64,000 bases of DNA from Limnochorda sp. L945t. GTDB taxonomy: Bacteria > Bacillota > Limnochordia > Limnochordales > Geochordaceae. Below, piece after piece: positions 16,651 to 24,385 of the stretch. The DNA lies in assembly GCF_035593305.1 (NCBI RefSeq), contig NZ_CP141615.1, forward strand, positions 558,001 through 622,000, given 5' to 3'. The number at the start of each line of letters is the position of its first letter. The stretch's first letter is position 1. A program made the position numbers and the translations under genes. The notes beneath the pieces are model-generated. The model was not told the origin of the DNA. It worked only from the letters and a program-made list of their open reading frames with translations, and searched no databases.

Positions 16651-17697
16651 ATGCGCCGTCCCAGAGCCCTGGCCGCCGGTGATACGGTGGCGCTGATCTC
16701 GCCCGCGTCGCCCCCTTACAAGGACAACGTGCTTTCGCCCGAAACCGTGGAACGGGCCCGGGCGTGGCTCGAGGGCGCGGGGTTCCGCACCGTCGTGGGG
16801 CGCCACGCCCTGGACGCCCGGGGTTACCTCGCCGGCAACGATGCCGACCGGGCGGCCGACCTGATGGACGCCTTCACCAATCCGCACGTTCACGGGATCG
16901 TGTGCATCGGAGGAGGCTACGGGGCGCTTCGCATCCTCCGGCTGCTGGACTACGGGGCCATTGCCTCCCACCCCAAGGTCTTCGTGGGATACAGCGATAT
17001 CACGGCGCTTCACGTCGCCATCGGCCAGCTGGCGGGGCTGGTGACGTTCCACGGGGCCCTCGCCCGGGACTTCGCCGTGCAGCGCCCATCCACGGGGGAG
17101 ACCTCGGGCCGGGGGGAGAGGCATGGCCTGGGGGAGACGCCGCACCCGGGAGCGATCCAGGACGCGGGGGTGGCGTTCACCTGGAGCGCGTTCCTGCGGG
17201 CCGTCACCCGTCCCGAGCCCCTGGGCCGGCTGGTCAACCCGGCGGGTGGGCCCGCGCTGGAGACCCTTCATCCCGGGCGGGCGACGGGCTTGCTGGTCGG
17301 CGGCAACTTGTCGTTGTTGGTGTCCACGCTCGGAACGCCCTACGAGATCGACACCAGGGGCCGCATCCTGCTTCTGGAGGACGTGGGGGAGGCGCCGTAC
17401 CGGCTCGACCGCATGCTCACGCACCTGGCTCTGGCGGGCAAGCTCGACGAGGCGGCAGGGTTCGTCGTCGCCGAGTGCGTCGACTGCCTGCCGCCCGAAC
17501 CGGAGCGCCCCACGCTCACGGTCAGAGAGGTGCTCGACGACATCCTGCTCCCTCGGGGCAAGCCGGCGGTATACGGGCTCGCCGCCGGGCATGGCCCTGC
17601 CCGGCTGACCCTGCCGCTCGGCGTTCCCGTCACGGTGGACGGCGATTGCCCCGCCGTGGTGGTGGAAGCGGCGGGCGTAGAGGGCGAGACGCCGTAG
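16651..17697 (+). CDS. ldcA: LD-carboxypeptidase (muramoyltetrapeptide carboxypeptidase, S66 family)
   Basis: 348 residues, cytoplasmic peptidase that removes the terminal D-Ala from murein tetrapeptides during wall recycling. IVCIGGGYGALRILRLLDY and KVFVGYSDITALH (nucleophile serine in YSD) are diagnostic, LLEDVGEAPYRLDRML carries the catalytic glutamate, and GLAAGHGPARLTLPLG the histidine. The ATG at 16651 is preferred to the GTG six bases earlier because AAAGGAGG lies at an ideal six-base spacing. It could alternatively act on other peptides such as microcin-type conjugates, as some S66 members do. Confidence 0.9.
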   Translation: MRRPRALAAGDTVALISPASPPYKDNVLSPETVERARAWLEGAGFRTVVGRHALDARGYLAGNDADRAADLMDAFTNPHVHGIVCIGGGYGALRILRLLDYGAIASHPKVFVGYSDITALHVAIGQLAGLVTFHGALARDFAVQRPSTGETSGRGERHGLGETPHPGAIQDAGVAFTWSAFLRAVTRPEPLGRLVNPAGGPALETLHPGRATGLLVGGNLSLLVSTLGTPYEIDTRGRILLLEDVGEAPYRLDRMLTHLALAGKLDEAAGFVVAECVDCLPPEPERPTLTVREVLDDILLPRGKPAVYGLAAGHGPARLTLPLGVPVTVDGDCPAVVVEAAGVEGETP

Positions 17698-17730
17698 GAT
17701 GCATCCATGGGCCGGGGCCGGCATCGGCGG

Positions 17731-18444
17731 TCAGACGGCGCGACCCGAGCGGTGTCGCCCCCGGCGTCGCAGCAGCTCCTGGAAGTCCCGGGCCGCCTGC
17801 TGCGGGTCGGGCGCCTTGAGCACCGCCGAAACCACGGCGATCCCGTCGGCACCGGCGTCCAGGACGTCCCCTGCGTTGCCGGGCGTGATGCCTCCCGAGG
17901 CGAACAGCACGAGATCGGGCTCGAGCGCCCTCGCCGCCCGCACCGAGGCCAGGGAAACGATCTCGCACGACACGGCCGACGTCGTGGGAAACACCGAGCA
18001 GAACGAGACGTAGTCCGCACCGGCCCTGGAAGCCCATCGCACTTTCTCGAGGTCGTTGCCGCACGTGTAACCGACCAGGGCCCCACGGCCCTGGAGGCGG
18101 GCGAGCCGGGGAGCCAAGGTAGACCGCACCTCTGCCGGCGCAGGCGCGCTGCCCTCCAGGTGCACGCCGTCGGCACCGAGGCGGGCGGCGAGCTGCACGT
18201 CCTCCCCGATGAGCAGCGGCACCCCGGCCTCGAGGGTGAGAACCCGCAAGCCCATGGCGAGGCGCAGGGCTTGCTCCGGAGAGAGGAATGCCGCCGCGTT
18301 TTCGGACGACGGCGCCCACAACTGGACGAGGTCGACGCCCCCTGCCAGCGCCCGGCTGACCCGTTGCAGCACTCCCTCCACGCCCCACGGGCCGGCGGCG
18401 AGGCCCGGATCGACGACGAGATACAGCCCTCCGAGGCGGGTCAA
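17731..18444 (-). CDS. thiE: Thiamine-phosphate synthase (ThiE)
   Basis: About 237 residues with a TIM-barrel ThiE pattern: GLYLVVDPGLAAG at the start, ALAGGVDLVQLW, the pyrophosphate-binding LGADGVHLEGS, VGYTCGNDLEKVRWAS, GADYVSFCSVFPTTSA (position of the usual GxVFxTxTK), and FASGGITPGNAGDVLDAGADGIAV. Joins HMP-PP and thiazole phosphate into thiamine phosphate. I choose a TTG start whose bases overlap the upstream stop (TTGA) with GGGAGAG nine bases before; a TTG at 18483 is possible. Last gene of a TPP-riboswitch operon. LVQLW and FCS replace the more common LRQK/FGP, so substrate binding may be somewhat altered. Confidence 0.85.
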   Translation of the reverse strand: MTRLGGLYLVVDPGLAAGPWGVEGVLQRVSRALAGGVDLVQLWAPSSENAAAFLSPEQALRLAMGLRVLTLEAGVPLLIGEDVQLAARLGADGVHLEGSAPAPAEVRSTLAPRLARLQGRGALVGYTCGNDLEKVRWASRAGADYVSFCSVFPTTSAVSCEIVSLASVRAARALEPDLVLFASGGITPGNAGDVLDAGADGIAVVSAVLKAPDPQQAARDFQELLRRRGRHRSGRAV

Positions 18445-19508
18445 CGCCAACCACTCTCCCGGGCGCGGGCGTACGCCGCCCAATAGGGGTCAGCGGCAGG
18501 CGGGGCCAGGAGCGTCTTGCGCCCGTCCGGCTCGACGACCCAACGGCCGTGCTCGGGCGCCTCGAACCGCCCGACGATGGCCGCCCGGATCCCTGCGGCT
18601 CCGAGGCGCGTCTGCAGCTCGGCAGCCCGGGCCGGGTCGACGGCCAGCACGAGTGCCCCTTCTCCCAGCGCCGTGTAGGGATCCATCCCGAAAAAGGCGC
18701 GGCACAGCTCCCGGGTGACGGGGCTCACAGGAATGGCCTCACGCTCGACGACGGCCCCGAGCCCGGAGGCCTCGGCCATCTCGGCGATGGCACCCAAGAC
18801 GCCGCCCTCCGTCGCGTCGTGCATGGCCGAGACGCCGCCGCCTCGCACTCCAAGAGCGGCGGCAAGGCGAGCCTCCTTGACCACGCCGAACTGCCCGAAG
18901 ACCGCGGCCGCCTCCCGCGCGCCCTCGTCGCCCAGGACCCGCCGGGCGGTCTCCGGAAAGACGCGGGCCAGGATGCCGGTGGCGGCCACCGCCGCTCCCT
19001 TCGTGACCACACAGGCGTCGCCCGGGCGCGCGGTCGCCGAGCAGACCCACCGGTCCTCCGGCCCCGTGGCCATCATCACGCCGGCGCCGATGATGGTGTA
19101 GTCGCACCCCGGGTAGCGCCCCGTGTGGCCGCCCGCCACGGCCACCCCGAGGTCGGCCAGCGCCCGGTGGAGCGCCTGTTGGTAGCGCGCGAGGGTCTCG
19201 TCGTCCATCTGCGGGGGCAGGTTGTAGTCGACGACCGCGAAGGCGGGCTCGAGCCCGCTCGTCGCCACGTCCGAGGCAAGCAGCTGCGCCGACAGCCACG
19301 CGGACGCCTCCACGCCGAGTTCGGGGATGAGGGAGAGCGGGTCGGCGGTCACGGCCATGACCTGCCCGGGCGCGGTTCGCAGGATGGCCACGTCCACCCC
19401 GTGGCGCGGCCCCACCAGCACCTGGCCGGGGCGAGCGGCGCCGAGGTGAGGGGCGATGAGCGCGTCAAAAGCCTGGCGGCTGAGCTTGCCGAGAGGCGGA
19501 GCGGCCAC
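18441..19508 (-). CDS. AIR-synthase-related protein (PurM/HypE/ThiL-like fold), thiamine operon
   Basis: 355 residues. The fold is recognisable by AVTADPLSLIPELGVEASAW, GVAVAGGHTGRYPGCDYTII and GGGVSAMHDATEGGVLGAIA, the glycine/aspartate segments shared by HypE, PurM, SelD and ThiL. It lacks the IGDDAAV opening of standard thiamine-monophosphate kinase. Position between a methyltransferase and thiE under a TPP riboswitch suggests it supplies the ThiL step (ThMP to TPP) or another thiamine-salvage step; that is an inference. Start is a GTG eight bases after AGGAGG and five bases after the previous stop. It overlaps thiE by four bases. Confidence 0.8.
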   Translation of the reverse strand: MAAPPLGKLSRQAFDALIAPHLGAARPGQVLVGPRHGVDVAILRTAPGQVMAVTADPLSLIPELGVEASAWLSAQLLASDVATSGLEPAFAVVDYNLPPQMDDETLARYQQALHRALADLGVAVAGGHTGRYPGCDYTIIGAGVMMATGPEDRWVCSATARPGDACVVTKGAAVAATGILARVFPETARRVLGDEGAREAAAVFGQFGVVKEARLAAALGVRGGGVSAMHDATEGGVLGAIAEMAEASGLGAVVEREAIPVSPVTRELCRAFFGMDPYTALGEGALVLAVDPARAAELQTRLGAAGIRAAIVGRFEAPEHGRWVVEPDGRKTLLAPPAADPYWAAYARARESGWR

Positions 19509-19513
19509 GGCGT

Positions 19514-20236
19514 TCACCTCCTGGAGCTGCCGGGCAACTCGACGCGGACGGCGAGAAACGAGCCGCCGCCCACCGGCGACGAAGCGACCGGAACGCCGGG
19601 AGGATAGAGGGTGAAGCGCCAGGCGAGCCGGGCGTGCCCCCCGAACGCCTCGCGGGCCAACCGGCGGATCTCTGCGAGCGTGTACAGGTGCGCGCCTTCG
19701 AAAAAGTCGTTGCGGCCCAGGGCGACCTGGAGGCGCCGCCGGACGCCGGCGACGCTGCGGCGGTTCATGAGGCCGAGGACGAGACCGCGGCGGGCCACCC
19801 GGGCCACTTCCTGCAGCACCCGGACCGGATGCGGCATGTACTCGAAGCAGGCGACGAGGACGGCGGCGTCGAACGAGCCGCTCGCAAAAGGAAGCCTCGC
19901 GGCGTCGCCCCCGACCAGGCCGGTCGTACCGAGCTCCCGGGCCTTGCGGAGCATGAGGGGCGACAGGTCGACCCCGACGACCCGGCCGGCCAGCCCCTTC
20001 AGCCAGCGGGTGAAGTGCCCCGTGCCGGCTCCCACTTCCAGGAGGCGGGCTCGTGGCCCGAGCCAGCCTGCCTCGTCCAGCATCCGGCGGAGCACCGCCT
20101 TTTCCTGGCGGTCCATGCGGATGCCGGTGGGGCCTTCGTACCACGACTCGTAGCGTTCGACGAGCTCGGGGCGGGTGTACCAGGGGCGCGCCGGCCTCGA
20201 GGCGGCGGGCGGGGCCGGCAGATGCCGTTCGCTCAT
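19514..20236 (-). CDS. SAM-dependent class I methyltransferase in TPP-riboswitch operon
   Basis: 240 residues with the SAM-binding motif I RARLLEVGAGTGHFTRWLKG, motif II region VVGVDLSPLMLRKAREL, and ARLPFASGSFDAAVLVACFE, as in UbiE/Methyltransf_11 proteins. It is the first gene after the TPP riboswitch, so it is probably repressed by thiamine pyrophosphate, but no methylation step is part of the known thiamine pathway. The ATG at 20236 follows AGGGAAGGG by five bases; that ribosome site overlaps the 3' arm of the riboswitch. The substrate is unknown. The link with thiamine could be via a precursor or a salvage compound. Confidence 0.85.
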   Translation of the reverse strand: MSERHLPAPPAASRPARPWYTRPELVERYESWYEGPTGIRMDRQEKAVLRRMLDEAGWLGPRARLLEVGAGTGHFTRWLKGLAGRVVGVDLSPLMLRKARELGTTGLVGGDAARLPFASGSFDAAVLVACFEYMPHPVRVLQEVARVARRGLVLGLMNRRSVAGVRRRLQVALGRNDFFEGAHLYTLAEIRRLAREAFGGHARLAWRFTLYPPGVPVASSPVGGGSFLAVRVELPGSSRR

Positions 20237-20242
20237 GAGAGC

Positions 20243-20334
20243 CCTTCCCTTCGCTGGCATGACCCAGATCAGGTTCGAGGGGTCGACGGCGACGGGGCCG
20301 TCCTCTCAGTCCCCGATGGGACTCCCCCAGGGCC
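20243..20334 (-). promoter_or_regulatory. TPP riboswitch (THI element)
   Basis: Reverse strand carries the conserved THI-box blocks in order: GGGGGAGTCC, GGGACTGAGAGG, and ACCTGATCTGGGTCATGCCA followed by GCGAAGGGA. The 3' strand of the closing stem (AGGGA) is the same sequence that serves as ribosome site for the first gene, which starts six bases beyond the element. Thiamine pyrophosphate binding should therefore hide the ribosome site and block translation. Confidence 0.93.
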
Positions 20335-20349
20335 ACGTATCCCGCTGAA

Positions 20350-20379
20350 AGTATCGGGGGCCGGCACCCCCGGCGTCAA
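20350..20379 (-). promoter_or_regulatory. Predicted promoter of the thiamine operon
   Basis: Reverse strand TTGACG (20374-20379), 18-base spacer, GATACT (20350-20355). The start point would lie at about 20343, just before the riboswitch, which is the expected place. Confidence 0.5.
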
Positions 20380-20508
20380 GGGCAGCGACCGGGTGGCTGT
20401 CCTTCCCCAGGACCCGGGTCGCCGGACGCATCCTCGCGGCACGCGTCAGGGACGCGCGTCATACCCTGACCACGCTGCTGAACCCTCGTGGGAAGGGAGC
20501 GACACGGC

Positions 20509-21069
20509 TTGTCAGGACAGCCCATCGCCTTCTCCTCGATCTGCCCGGCGGGCTCCACCCCGTACACGGTCCAGCCTGGGGACACGCTGTTCTTCATCGC
20601 GCAGCGCTTCGGCACGACGGTCAACGCCATCCTGGCCCTCAACCCTCAGATCACCAACCCCAGCCTCATCTTCCCGGGCCAGGTGCTCTGTGTGCCGTCG
20701 GCGGCGCCGCCTCCTCCGCCGATCACCTGTCCACCGGGGACGACCCCGTACACGGTCCAGCCGGGGGATACGCTGTTTTTCATCGCGCAGCGCTTCGGTA
20801 CGACGGTCAGCGCGATCCTCGCGGCTAACCCTCAGATCACCAACCCCAGCCTCATCTTCCCGGGCCAGGTGCTCTGTGTGCCGTCGGCGCCTCCGCCCGG
20901 CATATGCCCGCCCGGATCCACGGCTTACACGGTGCAGCCCGGCGATACGCTGTTTTTCATCGCACAACGCTTCGGCACGACGGTCACCGCGATCCTGGCC
21001 CTCAACCCGCAGATCACCAACCCGGACCTCATCTTCCCCGGGCAGGTCATCTGCGTACCGAGCCGCTGA
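20509..21069 (+). CDS. Protein made of three LysM domains
   Basis: 186 residues: a short N-terminus MSGQPIAFSSICPAGSTPY and three LysM modules of about 45 residues, each starting YTVQPGDTLFFIAQRFGTTV and ending LIFPGQVLCVPS, joined by short proline-rich linkers. LysM modules bind N-acetylglucosamine-containing glycans such as peptidoglycan or chitin. Start is a TTG ten bases after GGAAGGGA; a GTG at 20488 would add seven residues. There is no signal peptide and no catalytic domain. In spore-formers such proteins may be spore-coat or forespore associated (compare SafA/YaaH type), which is an inference. Confidence 0.85.
   Translation: MSGQPIAFSSICPAGSTPYTVQPGDTLFFIAQRFGTTVNAILALNPQITNPSLIFPGQVLCVPSAAPPPPPITCPPGTTPYTVQPGDTLFFIAQRFGTTVSAILAANPQITNPSLIFPGQVLCVPSAPPPGICPPGSTAYTVQPGDTLFFIAQRFGTTVTAILALNPQITNPDLIFPGQVICVPSR
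20563..21060 (+). repeat. Three tandem LysM-encoding repeats, nearly identical at DNA level
   Basis: Units begin at about 20563, 20749 and 20926. Units one and two share an uninterrupted identical stretch of about 60 bases at their ends (from 20641 and from 20827), pointing to recent duplication or gene conversion. Confidence 0.8.
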
Positions 21070-21098
21070 GGGGATCGTTCCCGGCATCGCGGCGCGGC

Positions 21099-21132
21099 GG
21101 GCGGCGACATCCCTTCCACGGGGATGCCGCCC
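21099..21132 (+). terminator. Possible terminator after the LysM gene
   Basis: Imperfect inverted repeat (GGGCGGC..CATCCC with GGGATGCCGCCC, two-base bulge), 30 bases after the LysM stop, followed by a pyrimidine-rich but not T-rich stretch. Confidence 0.45.
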
Positions 21133-21172
21133 GTCGCGCCTTCCCTTCTCCTGAAAGGAGCCCTTCCGTCCC

Positions 21173-21202
21173 TTGGCGTTTACTCGCCGGCTGTGGTTCA
21201 AT
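21173..21202 (+). promoter_or_regulatory. Predicted promoter of the HAD phosphatase gene
   Basis: TTGGCG (21173-21178), 18-base spacer, TTCAAT (21197-21202). The leader to the GTG at 21237 would be about 28 bases with AAAGG in it. Confidence 0.35.
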
Positions 21203-21236
21203 GCAGGCGAAGTCCCCTTGGAAAGGCGGCCCGTGC

Positions 21237-21893
21237 GTGGCAGCAGTCATCTTCGACATGGACGGGGTGCTGGTCGTCAGCAACCCCGCCCACTTCCGGG
21301 CATGGCAGGAGTTCAGCAAGGAAAGCGGCGTCGTGATCACCGAGGAGATGTTCCACCGGGAGTTCACGGGCCGGAAGAACGAAGAGGCCCTCGAGGCGCT
21401 GTTCCCCGGGCGCTTCACCCCGGAGGAGAAGGCGTCGCTCTCCCGGCGCAAGGAGGCCCTCTTCCGGGAACGTTTCGTGGCCACCCTCGAGCCGGTACCC
21501 GGCGTGCAGGCCCTGGTGCGTGACCTGCGCCGCCACCGGGTGCCGCTGGCGCTGGCGACCTCGGGTCCGCCGGAGAACGCGGCGGCCATCGTGCGGCACC
21601 TGGGCATCGACGGGGCGTTCGACGCGGTGATCACCGGGCAGGACGTGGAGGCGGCGAAGCCCGACCCCGCCATCTTTCTCAAGGCGGCCCGGGCGCTCGG
21701 GGTCGCTCCGGCGCAGGCCGTCATCGTCGAGGACTCCATCGCCGGGGTGCGGGCGGCGGTAGCGGCGGGCGGGGTCTGCCTGGCGGTGACCACCACGGAG
21801 CCGGCCGAGCGGCTGCGGGAGGCGGGGGCGCGGCGGGTCGTGCCCGATTTCCTCGGGCTGAGAGCGGCGGATCTCCTCGAGATGCTGGGATAG
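21237..21893 (+). CDS. HAD-superfamily phosphatase / beta-phosphoglucomutase-like
   Basis: 218 residues with the HAD motifs: FDMDGVLV (nucleophile Asp and following acid Asp), LALATSGPPENA (motif II Ser), KPDPAIFLKAARALG (motif III Lys) and VIVEDSIAGVRAA (motif IV Asp). The alpha-helical cap with MFHREFTGRKNEEALEALFP places it in the beta-phosphoglucomutase/phosphoglycolate phosphatase-like group. It probably dephosphorylates or isomerises a small phosphorylated sugar or metabolite. Since the organism encodes RuBisCO, a phosphoglycolate phosphatase role is possible but unproven. The GTG is chosen over the ATG at 21201, which lies within the predicted -10. Confidence 0.88.
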   Translation: MAAVIFDMDGVLVVSNPAHFRAWQEFSKESGVVITEEMFHREFTGRKNEEALEALFPGRFTPEEKASLSRRKEALFRERFVATLEPVPGVQALVRDLRRHRVPLALATSGPPENAAAIVRHLGIDGAFDAVITGQDVEAAKPDPAIFLKAARALGVAPAQAVIVEDSIAGVRAAVAAGGVCLAVTTTEPAERLREAGARRVVPDFLGLRAADLLEMLG

Positions 21894-21916
21894 CCGTAAC
21901 TTTCCCCGTGTTTGCG

Positions 21917-21951
21917 GGCCCCTCCGTGAAACCGGAGGGGCCTCTTTTTTG
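21917..21951 (+). terminator. Strong rho-independent terminator after the HAD gene
   Basis: Perfect 10-bp stem GGCCCCTCCG/CGGAGGGGCC with a short loop, followed by TCTTTTTTG; 23 bases after the stop codon. Confidence 0.92.
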
Positions 21952-21989
21952 TACAGACAGACGGAAGGCGCAAGAGGGGTGGTAACCCG

Positions 21990-22628
21990 GTGGCGGCCCG
22001 CGAAGCGACCGAAGCCCGGCTCGTGCGGGAATGGCTGGCCGGCAGCCGGGATTCCCTGGGGCGGCTGCTCGAGGCGTACTACCCCTACGTCTTCAAGTTG
22101 TGCTCGCTCATGGCGGGCAACCGCCGGGAGGCCGAGGAATGGAGCCAGGACGCTTTGCTGGCCGTAGCGCTCCACCTCGGTCGCTTCGACCGGACGAGGC
22201 CCTTCAAGCCGTGGCTGCGCCAGGTCGTCCTCAACGTGTGCCGCAACCGCCGCCAGCAGACCCGCCGCAGGGCGGAGTGGGAAACATCCCTGGAACAACT
22301 GGCCGCCGCGGGCCAGGCGCCCGAGCATCCGGCCGGCGGAGGCGACGGCACCGTCGAAGAACGGCTCGTGCTCCAGGAGGGGCTGCGGGCCGTGGGAGAG
22401 GCATGGGCCGCCCTGCCCGAAGAGTGGCGCACTGCGCTCTGGCTGCGCGCGGTCGAAGGGCTCTCGTACGGGGAGATAGCGGCGGCCGGGGCATGGCCCG
22501 AGGGCACGGCGAAGACGTACGTTTTCCGGGCCAGGCAGGCCCTGCGCCAGGCCCTCTTCGAGAATGCGCCGGCGGTGGCGAAGCGAGGGAGTGGGGGCAG
22601 CAGCCATGGGTACGGCATGCCCGTCTGA
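21990..22628 (+). CDS. ECF-type RNA polymerase sigma factor
   Basis: 212 residues. Region 2 is visible as LLEAYYPYVFKLCSLMAGNRREAEEWSQDALL with PFKPWLRQVVLNVCRNRRQQ following, and region 4 as LPEEWRTALWLRAVEGLSYGEIA...AKTYVFRARQALRQAL (helix-turn-helix). No region 1 or 3, as in extracytoplasmic-function sigma factors. The GTG at 21990 lies in a short leader right after a strong terminator. It overlaps the next gene, a zinc-finger anti-sigma factor, by 23 bases. Promoter targets are not evident in the window. Length agrees with the family. Confidence 0.92.
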   Translation: MAAREATEARLVREWLAGSRDSLGRLLEAYYPYVFKLCSLMAGNRREAEEWSQDALLAVALHLGRFDRTRPFKPWLRQVVLNVCRNRRQQTRRRAEWETSLEQLAAAGQAPEHPAGGGDGTVEERLVLQEGLRAVGEAWAALPEEWRTALWLRAVEGLSYGEIAAAGAWPEGTAKTYVFRARQALRQALFENAPAVAKRGSGGSSHGYGMPV

Positions 22629-23184
22629 GGACCTCTTGATGGAGATGGTGGACGGCACCCTCGAGGAGCTGCCGGCCCTCCTGGTCATCGAGCATCTCAG
22701 GGGATGCCCGGCGTGCCAGATGCGGGTGGGCCAGCACGTGGCCGTCGCCCGGTGGGTGGAGGCGCGAGCCCGGCTGGAGATGGAGAAGGAGCGACGCACC
22801 GCCGCCGCGGTCGCCGGCCGGGTGGCCGTGGAGGAGGCCGTCCGGCGTGCCCTGGAGCAACGCGAGGCCCTCGAGCGACGGGAGAAGGGCATGAGGACGG
22901 AAGGAAGGTCGCCGCTCGTGGGCGGTACGGGGCTTGCGGGGATGAGGCGGCTTGCGGCACGGGCGTTGCGTGGACGACTTGCCCGGCGCGCGATGGGCGG
23001 CTCCTGGGCGCTGATGAGCGGGACGGTGCGGGCCGCGGCGAAGGCCGGGGGGTGGGTCGTCCGGATCCGGCGTCTCCCGTCCGGGCGTGCCCGGGTCCCC
23101 TGGGTGTGGGGCCTCGTCCGGCGTGCTGCCGGTTGGTTGGGCCAGCGGCGGGGAGGAGGAGTGCGCCAGTGGGCGCCGGCGTGA
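22606..23184 (+). CDS. Zinc-finger anti-sigma factor
   Basis: 192 residues. The N-terminus MGTACPSEDLLMEMVDGTLE and the HLRGCPACQ metal site (H-x3-C-x2-C) are the ZAS anti-sigma fold; it should hold the upstream sigma factor inactive until a signal is sensed. The remainder is basic and helical; I do not see a clear transmembrane helix, so it may be a soluble sensor, perhaps redox-responsive through the Cys/His site. It overlaps the sigma gene by 23 bases and the next gene by four (GTGA), so all four genes of this operon are translationally linked. Confidence 0.82.
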   Translation: MGTACPSEDLLMEMVDGTLEELPALLVIEHLRGCPACQMRVGQHVAVARWVEARARLEMEKERRTAAAVAGRVAVEEAVRRALEQREALERREKGMRTEGRSPLVGGTGLAGMRRLAARALRGRLARRAMGGSWALMSGTVRAAAKAGGWVVRIRRLPSGRARVPWVWGLVRRAAGWLGQRRGGGVRQWAPA

Positions 23185-23921
23185 CGATCGAGCTTTCCGT
23201 CCTGGCACTGGTCGTCGGGGCCGGGGCGGCGGTCGTGCTCTCCCCCGTGGATCTGGCCGTGGGCGGCGAGCGGAGCGGCAGGAGGTGGACCCACCGGTGG
23301 GAGGCGACGGTGCTCGGGGGTATCCGCCTCAAGCCCCCCGTACGCCAGCGCAGGAGGGCACCCACGAAAGGCACGAGGCGTGCCGGCGTCCCGCCAGCAG
23401 CACGGCGAAAGCCCCTCCGCCGCTCCCGGCGCTGGTTCGAGCGGTACGGGGGCCATGCCGGCCAGGGGCCCAGCGTCGCCGGGTGGCTCGAACTGGCGGC
23501 CCAATGGCTGCCGGAGGTGCCGCACTTCGTGCGGCGGCTGTCGCGGGCCGTCGAGGTGCGGGCGCTGGAGATCCGGCGACTGGCTGTCTCCGACCCGGCC
23601 CAAGCGGGGTGGGCGCTGGGCGCCGCCGGAGCGGCCCGGGGTCTGGGGATCCCCGTGCGAGTCGGTACCGTCGACGTGATGGCGGCGGTGGAGCCAGGAG
23701 AGGAGGTGACGGGCCAGGACTTCGAGGTGGAGTGGCAGGGCAGCTTCCGGATCTGGCCTGGGCGCATCCTGGGGGCGGGCGTGGCGCTGCTGGCCAGCCG
23801 GCCGGCCCGGCGGTATGCCAGACGAGCGCTGCGGGCCTGGTGGTCCCGGGTGTGGGCACGACGAAGGCTCGATGAAGCCAGCCGGGCGCGGCGAACGGCC
23901 CGGGTAGGAGGAGAGGTTTGA
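23181..23921 (+). CDS. DUF2953 protein, YtfI-like sporulation-associated protein
   Basis: 246 residues: one N-terminal membrane segment (LSVLALVVGAGAAVVLSPVD), a long basic stretch, and then the DUF2953 pattern AQAGWALGAAGAARGLGIPV and DFEVEWQGSFRIWPGRILGAG. In Bacillus the corresponding ytfI is immediately upstream of ytfJ, as here. Its role is unknown; a membrane-tethered helper of YtfJ in spore formation is the usual suggestion. The assignment rests on motif memory and gene order. GTG start overlapping the previous stop. Confidence 0.75.
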   Translation: MTIELSVLALVVGAGAAVVLSPVDLAVGGERSGRRWTHRWEATVLGGIRLKPPVRQRRRAPTKGTRRAGVPPAARRKPLRRSRRWFERYGGHAGQGPSVAGWLELAAQWLPEVPHFVRRLSRAVEVRALEIRRLAVSDPAQAGWALGAAGAARGLGIPVRVGTVDVMAAVEPGEEVTGQDFEVEWQGSFRIWPGRILGAGVALLASRPARRYARRALRAWWSRVWARRRLDEASRARRTARVGGEV

Positions 23922-24337
23922 CGGTGGACATGGACATCAACGCCGTGATCGACAACCTGATGGCCAATACGGAACGCATGGTGAGTACGCGGCGCGTGAT
24001 CGGGGAGCCGTTCCAGGTGGGTAACGTCACGCTCATCCCCATCATGACCGCAACGGTGGGCGTGGGGGCCGGCGGGGGGAGCGGCAAGGGGCCGGAGAGC
24101 GAAGGCAAGACCACGGGCGAAGGCGGCGGGGCCGGCGGCGGCCTCGGGATGCGGCTCGTTCCGACCGCCCTGGCGGCCATCGTGGACGGCGAGCTCAGGG
24201 TCTACTCCCTGGGCGGCCGGGGAGCACTGGAGAAGCTCCTGGACCTGGTGCCGGACCTCGTCCAGAAGGTCGGGGCAGGCAAGAAGGCGGCGGGCGAGCA
24301 AAAGCAGGGCCCTGCCCAGGGCTCCACGGGGGCCTAG
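23918..24337 (+). CDS. ytfJ: GerW-family sporulation protein (YtfJ-like)
   Basis: 139 residues. DINAVIDNLMANTERMVSTR, VIGEPFQVGNVTLIPIMTAT and the glycine-rich middle (GVGAGGGSGKG) followed by ALAAIVDGELRVYSL are the hallmark of GerW/YtfJ, a forespore protein needed for normal spore germination in Bacillus. Start is taken as the TTG overlapping the YtfI stop (TTGA), six bases after AGGAGG; GTG 23924 and ATG 23930 are close alternatives. Together with YtfI it is strong evidence that the organism belongs to a spore-forming lineage. Confidence 0.88.
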   Translation: MTVDMDINAVIDNLMANTERMVSTRRVIGEPFQVGNVTLIPIMTATVGVGAGGGSGKGPESEGKTTGEGGGAGGGLGMRLVPTALAAIVDGELRVYSLGGRGALEKLLDLVPDLVQKVGAGKKAAGEQKQGPAQGSTGA

Positions 24338-24385
24338 CGCTCCGGTACGCGATGTCGGCATCGACCTCGTGACCGGGTGCGGGTG

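Noticed and set aside
20563-21060. CRISPR-like array
   Set aside because: The repeats are long, in frame and encode LysM domains; no short spacers.
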